From NCBI RefSeq assembly GCF_014633365.1, contig NW_026267104.1:124001-188000 (forward strand): a stretch of 64,000 nucleotides of DNA, in the 5' to 3' direction. Both the position numbers and the translations under genes were made by a program. Positions 61,401 through 64,000 of this stretch are shown here, piece by piece. Under the pieces are notes generated by a model. It saw only the letters and a program-made list of their open reading frames with translations. It made no database searches and had not been told where the DNA came from. Each line of letters starts with the position of its first letter. The stretch's first letter is position 1. This stretch comes from Diospyros lotus. Lineage: Eukaryota; Streptophyta; Magnoliopsida; Ericales; Ebenaceae.

Positions 61401-64000
61401 TGTATTTAGCGTATCCAAATGTCGTCTTTCACAATTATTAGGAATCGTCAAAAGCAAATAAGTTAATTTTGAGATATCGTTGATTGAACAAACTTGACTC
61501 TTTCGTGTTTCAAGTGTTCTACTATGGACCCATGCCTGAAACTCAAGTTTTCAAAACTTTCCGAAATCCAAATTTGAACTTTCTTTAGTGCATTTAGCGT
61601 ATCAAAATGTCGTCTTCCACAATTATTAGGAATTCTCTAAAGCAAATACGTCAATTTTGAGATATCGTTGATTGAACAAACTTGACTCTTTCTTGTTTCA
61701 AGTGTTCTACTATGGACCCATGGCTAAAAGTCATGTTTTCAAAACTTCCCAAAAATCGAATTTGAATTTTCTTTTGTGTATTTAGTGTATCAAAATATCG
61801 TCTTTCACATAGATTCAGAATCGTCAAAAACAAATGAGACAATTTTGAGATATCGTTGATTGAACAAAGTTGAGTCTTTCTTGTTTCAAGTGTTCTACTA
61901 TGGACCCATGGCTAGAAGTCATGTTTTCGAAACTTCCCAAAAACTGAATTTGAACTTTCTTTAGTGTATTTAGTGTATCAAAATATCGTCTCTCACATAG
62001 ATTCTGAATTGTTAAAAACAAATGAGTCAATTTTGAGATAACTGTGATTGAACAAAGTTGACTCTTTCTTGTTTCAAATGTTCTACTATGGACCCATGAC
62101 TAAAACTCAAGTTTTCAAAAATTCTCGAAATCCAAATTTGAACTTTTTTGCTGTAATTAGTGTATCAAAATATCGTCTTTCACATGCATTCGGAATCGTT
62201 AAAAACAAATGAGTCAATTTTGAGATAACTTTGATTGAACAAAGTTGACTCTTTCTTGTTTCAATTGTTCTACTATGGACCCATGACTAAAACTCAATTT
62301 TCAAAACTTCTCGAAATCCAAAATTGAACTTTCTTTAGTGTATTTAGTGTATCAAAATATCGTCTTTCACATACATTCAGAATCGTTAAAAACAAATGAG
62401 TCAATTTTGAGATAAGTTTGATTGAACAAAGTTGACTCTTTCTTGTTTCAATTGTTCTACTATGGACCCTTGACTAAAACTCAACTTTTCAAAACTTCCC
62501 GAAATCCAAATTTGAACTTTCTTTAGTGTATTTATTGTATCAAAACGTCGTCTTTCAAAATTATTAGGAATCGTCGAAAGCAAATAAGTCAATTTTGAGA
62601 TATCGTTGATTGAACAAACTTGAATCTTTCTTGTTTCAAGTGTTCTACTATGGACCCATGGCTAAAACACATGTTTTCAAAACATCCCAAAAATCGAATT
62701 TGAACTTTCTTTAGTGTATTTAGTGTATCAAAATATCGTCTTTCACAAAGATTCGGAATCGTTAAAAACAAATGAGTTAATTTTGACATATCTTTGATTG
62801 AACAAAGTTGACTCTTTGTTGTTTCAATTGTTCTACTATGGACCCATGGCTAAAACTCAAGTTTTCAAAACTTCTCGAAAGCCAAATTTGAACTTTCTAA
62901 AGTGTTTTTAGCGTATCAAAATGTCGTCTTTCACAATTATTAGGAATCTTCAAAAGCAAATAAATCAATTTTGAGATATCGTTGATTGAACAAACTTGAC
63001 TCTTTCTTGTTTCAAGTGTTCTACTATGGACCCATGGCTAAAAGTCATGTTTTCAAATCTTCCCAAAAATCGAATTTGAACTTTCTTTAGTGTATTTAGT
63101 GTATCAAAATATCGTCTTTCCCATAGATTCGAAATCGTCAAAAAGGAATGAGTCAATTTTGAGATATCGTTGATTGAATAAAGTTGAGTCTTTCTTGTTT
63201 CAAGTGTTCTACTATGAACCCATGGCTAAAAGTCATGTTTTCAAAACCTCCCAAAATCCAAATTTGAACTTTCTTTAGTGTATTTAGTGTATCAAAATAT
63301 CGTCTTTCACATAGATTCGGAATCGTTAAAAACAAATGAGTCAATTTTGAGATAACTTTGATTGAACAACGTTGACTCTTTCTTGTTTCAATTGTTCTAC
63401 TATGGACCCATGACTAAAACTCAAGTTTTCAAAACTTCCCGAAATCCAAAATTGAACTTTCTTTTGTGTATTTAGTGTATCAAAATATCGTCTTTCACAT
63501 ACATTCAGAATCGTTAAAAACAAATGAGTCAATTTTGAGATAACTTTGATTGTACAAAGTTGACTCTTTCTTGTTTCAATTGTTCTACTATGGACCCTTG
63601 ACTAAAACTCAAGTTTTCAAAACTTCCCGAAATCCAAATTTGAACTTTCTTTAGTGTATTTAGCGTATCAAAATGTCATCTTTCACAATTATTAGGAATC
63701 GTCGAAAGCAAATAAGTCAATTTTGAGATATCGTTGATTGAACAAACTTGAATCTTTCTTGTTTCAAGTGTTCTACTATGGACCCATGGCTAAAACACAA
63801 GTTTTCAAAACTTCCCAAAAATGGAATTTGAACTTTCTTTAGTGTATTTAGTGTATCAAAATATCTTGTTTCACATAGATTCGGAATTGTTAAAAACAAA
63901 TGAGTTAATTTTGACATATCTTTGATTGAACAAAGTTGACTCTTTGTTGTTTCAATTGTTCTACTATGGACCCATGGCTAAAACTCAAGTTTTCAAAACT
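58473..64000. repeat. 6936-bp tandem duplication, copy 2 (cut by window end)
   Basis: Continues parallel to copy 1 to the last base (64000 corresponds to 57064). The few differences include AATAAAGTTGAG versus AACAAAGTTGAG (54927/61863) and GGACCCATGG versus GCACCCATGG (59289). The unit may continue or repeat beyond the window. Confidence 0.88.

Larger units (their letters stand above)
44321..64000. repeat. 188-bp satellite array, block V (long-period HORs)
   Basis: About 105 monomers in the same orientation as the other blocks, reaching the window end. Most of the block is made of multi-kb duplicated segments whose copies resemble each other far more than neighbouring monomers do. No gene or second transposon is visible. 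Confidence 0.96.

Overview
The window is almost pure tandem satellite DNA with one inserted LTR retrotransposon. I see no host gene, tRNA, rRNA or CRISPR. It looks like a higher-plant (probably eudicot) nuclear chromosome, plausibly centromeric or pericentromeric. The reasons are an AT-rich nucleosome-sized (188 bp) satellite running to both window edges, with higher-order repeat (HOR) organisation, and a Ty3/gypsy element primed by plant initiator tRNA-Met. I cannot name the species. Centromere identity is inference.

Layout: (I) 1-16.5 kb, about 88 diverged 188-bp monomers with local 3-, 6- and 9-monomer duplications. (II) 16.5-27.25 kb, four near-identical HOR copies with a basic period of 2438 bp (13 monomers); the outer two copies carry extra whole monomers. 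(III) 27.25-39.74 kb, further monomers including chimeric 80-bp partial monomers. (IV) 39,740-44,320, a complete 4581-bp LTR element on the minus strand, flanked by the 5-bp target duplication CCAAA. (V) 44.3-64 kb, satellite built from multi-kb duplications (offsets about 5.8, 6.9 and 10.7 kb). The largest is a 6936-bp tandem duplication that runs off the window end. Region III next to the element is repeated at 48.7-51.5 kb, where the insertion site is still empty.

The monomer exists as two module types. The alpha type has CAATTGTTC, CCCGAAATCC and CAATTATTAGG. The beta type has CAAGTGTTC, CCCAAAAATCG and CATAGATTCGG. Three short dyad symmetries recur at fixed positions in each monomer. Both strands are littered with about 63-codon open frames, but these are satellite artefacts: they start at TTG and 188 is not a multiple of 3.

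The retrotransposon has 786/787-bp LTRs that are about 99% identical, a tRNAiMet primer site, a polypurine tract and one intact 762-residue ORF. The ORF encodes Gag, a zinc knuckle and an aspartic protease. It then passes from the pre-reverse-transcriptase linker directly into an integrase C-terminal module, so reverse transcriptase, RNase H and the integrase core are missing. It looks like a young, non-autonomous, Gag-retaining Ty3/gypsy derivative that would need a partner element's enzymes. Its ORF reads through the polypurine tract into the 3' LTR.
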